From Symbiodinium natans (lineage: Eukaryota; Sar; Dinophyceae; Suessiales; Symbiodiniaceae), in assembly GCA_905221605.1 (NCBI GenBank), contig CAJNDS010002213.1:1381121-1445120 (forward strand): 64,000 bases of DNA, written 5' to 3'. Both the position numbers and the translations under genes were made by a program. Positions 63,462-64,000 of the stretch are shown here, piece after piece. Every line of letters starts with the position of its first letter. Position 1 is the stretch's first letter. Below the pieces are notes generated by a model. The model ran no database searches, was not told the DNA's origin, and worked only from the letters and a program-made list of their open reading frames with translations.

Positions 63462-63576
63462 TGCTGGGTGGCCGAAAATGTCGAAGCATTGTTGACCGCT
63501 TGAACCGTTGAGTTCAGGTGTTGATCATTTGCCATGTTGCTGCATGCTTTCATTGCATGCTTTCATTGTTTTCAAT

Positions 63577-63726
63577 CGTGCTTTGTTTTGTGGCATTACA
63601 AAGCTAAAATATTAAACAGGACTTTTACTTCACTTCCAAGATGAGCGCATCACCTGGCATTACCAGGATATTACGAGCGTGCTTTGTTTTATGGCATTAC
63701 AAAGCGCATTACCTGGCATTACCAGG
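63577..63726 (+). repeat. Direct duplication around GTGCTTTGTTTTGTGGCATT
   Basis: The segment with GTGCTTTGTTTTGTGGCATTACAAAGC, then ACCTGGCATTACCAGG (shown in pieces under 20 bases: GTGCTTTGTTTTGTGG, CATTACAAAGC, CACCTGGCATTACCAGG), occurs near 63577-63666 and again near 63679-63726. CCTGGCATTACCAGG is itself an imperfect palindrome. Confidence 0.6.
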
Positions 63727-63748
63727 TCGTCGTCGTCGTCGTCGTCGT

Positions 63749-63825
<77 letters not shown>

Positions 63826-64000
63826 CGTCGTGCGTCGTCCGTCGTGCGTCGTCCGTCGTGCGTCGTCCGTCGTGCGTCGTCCGTCGTGCGTCGTCCGTCG
63901 TGCGTCGTCCGTCGTGCGTCGTCCGTCGTGCGTCGTCCGTCGTGCGTCGTCCGTCGTGCGTCGTCCGTCGTGCGTCGTCCGTCGTGCGTCGTCCGTCGTC
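63726..64000 (+). repeat. GTC trinucleotide run grading into a GTCGTSC heptamer minisatellite
   Basis: 63726-63824 is GTC repeated with one GTGC interruption. From about 63822 to the window end, GTCGTCC and GTCGTGC alternate regularly, making a 14-bp higher-order unit of about 12 copies. The array is cut by the window edge. Confidence 0.93.

Noticed and set aside
63822..64000. CRISPR-like array
   Set aside because: Continuous heptamers without spacers.

Overview
The window looks like nuclear DNA of a dinoflagellate, probably one of the Suessiales/Symbiodiniaceae; that placement is inference. The reasons are: plant-type telomere heptamers (TTTAGGG/CCCTAAA) scattered by the hundred in both orientations; exon-intron genes, one intron of which appears to use a GA donor; GC-rich, Ala/Lys/Glu-rich proteins; and a DNA cytosine methyltransferase on a transposable element, a habit already known from Symbiodinium retrotransposons. 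Nothing looks bacterial or organellar.

Region 1 (1-31852) is gene-poor. It is built from telomere-like monomers, perfect arrays of about 13 units, a roughly 2-kb degenerate G-rich array ending in a perfect TTTAGGGG octamer block (5461-7383), and several families of tiny inverted-repeat elements. I could support no protein gene there. One non-repetitive island (8130-10600) may hold decayed exons.

Region 2 (31853-61327) is a nested pair of mobile elements. The outer one is an LTR retrotransposon on the minus strand. It has 222-bp LTRs with two mismatches, a 5-bp target duplication TAGGG inside telomere-like repeat, a primer-binding site matching the anticodon loop of initiator tRNA-Met (as in copia, which primes from half a tRNA), and a polypurine tract. 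It carries a single reading frame of about 2609 codons encoding an S1/WW/CCCH zinc-finger protein, and I see no protease, integrase or reverse transcriptase. That frame is cut into 57405-61040 and 32444-36637 by the inner element.

The inner element (36646-57404, 20759 bp) is a giant DNA transposon. It has near-identical termini TTGAATGTTTTCAAGAAG, inverted ends of about 0.5 kb full of CAATTG/GCAATAG subterminal repeats, and a perfect 8-bp target duplication (CTTTTGTT on +). Removing the element with one copy of the duplication rejoins the retrotransposon frame exactly. All of its genes read on +: a hAT-like transposase split by a 4.67-kb intron; a phosphatase-like plus ankyrin gene lying inside that intron; a long multi-exon helical protein (47351-53886); and an apparently intact C5-cytosine DNA methyltransferase (54545-56491). 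The transposase has two homopolymer frameshifts.

Region 3 (61328-64000) returns to telomere-like sequence, then has a cluster of seven AAATTTCCGGAAAATTT palindromes and ends in a GTC trinucleotide run that passes into a GTCGTSC heptamer minisatellite.

In order of time, a telomere-repeat-rich locus was hit by the retrotransposon and then, soon after, by the giant methyltransferase-bearing transposon. The inner element could in principle mobilise itself (transposase) and modify DNA (methyltransferase). Whether either protein works is not decidable from sequence alone.
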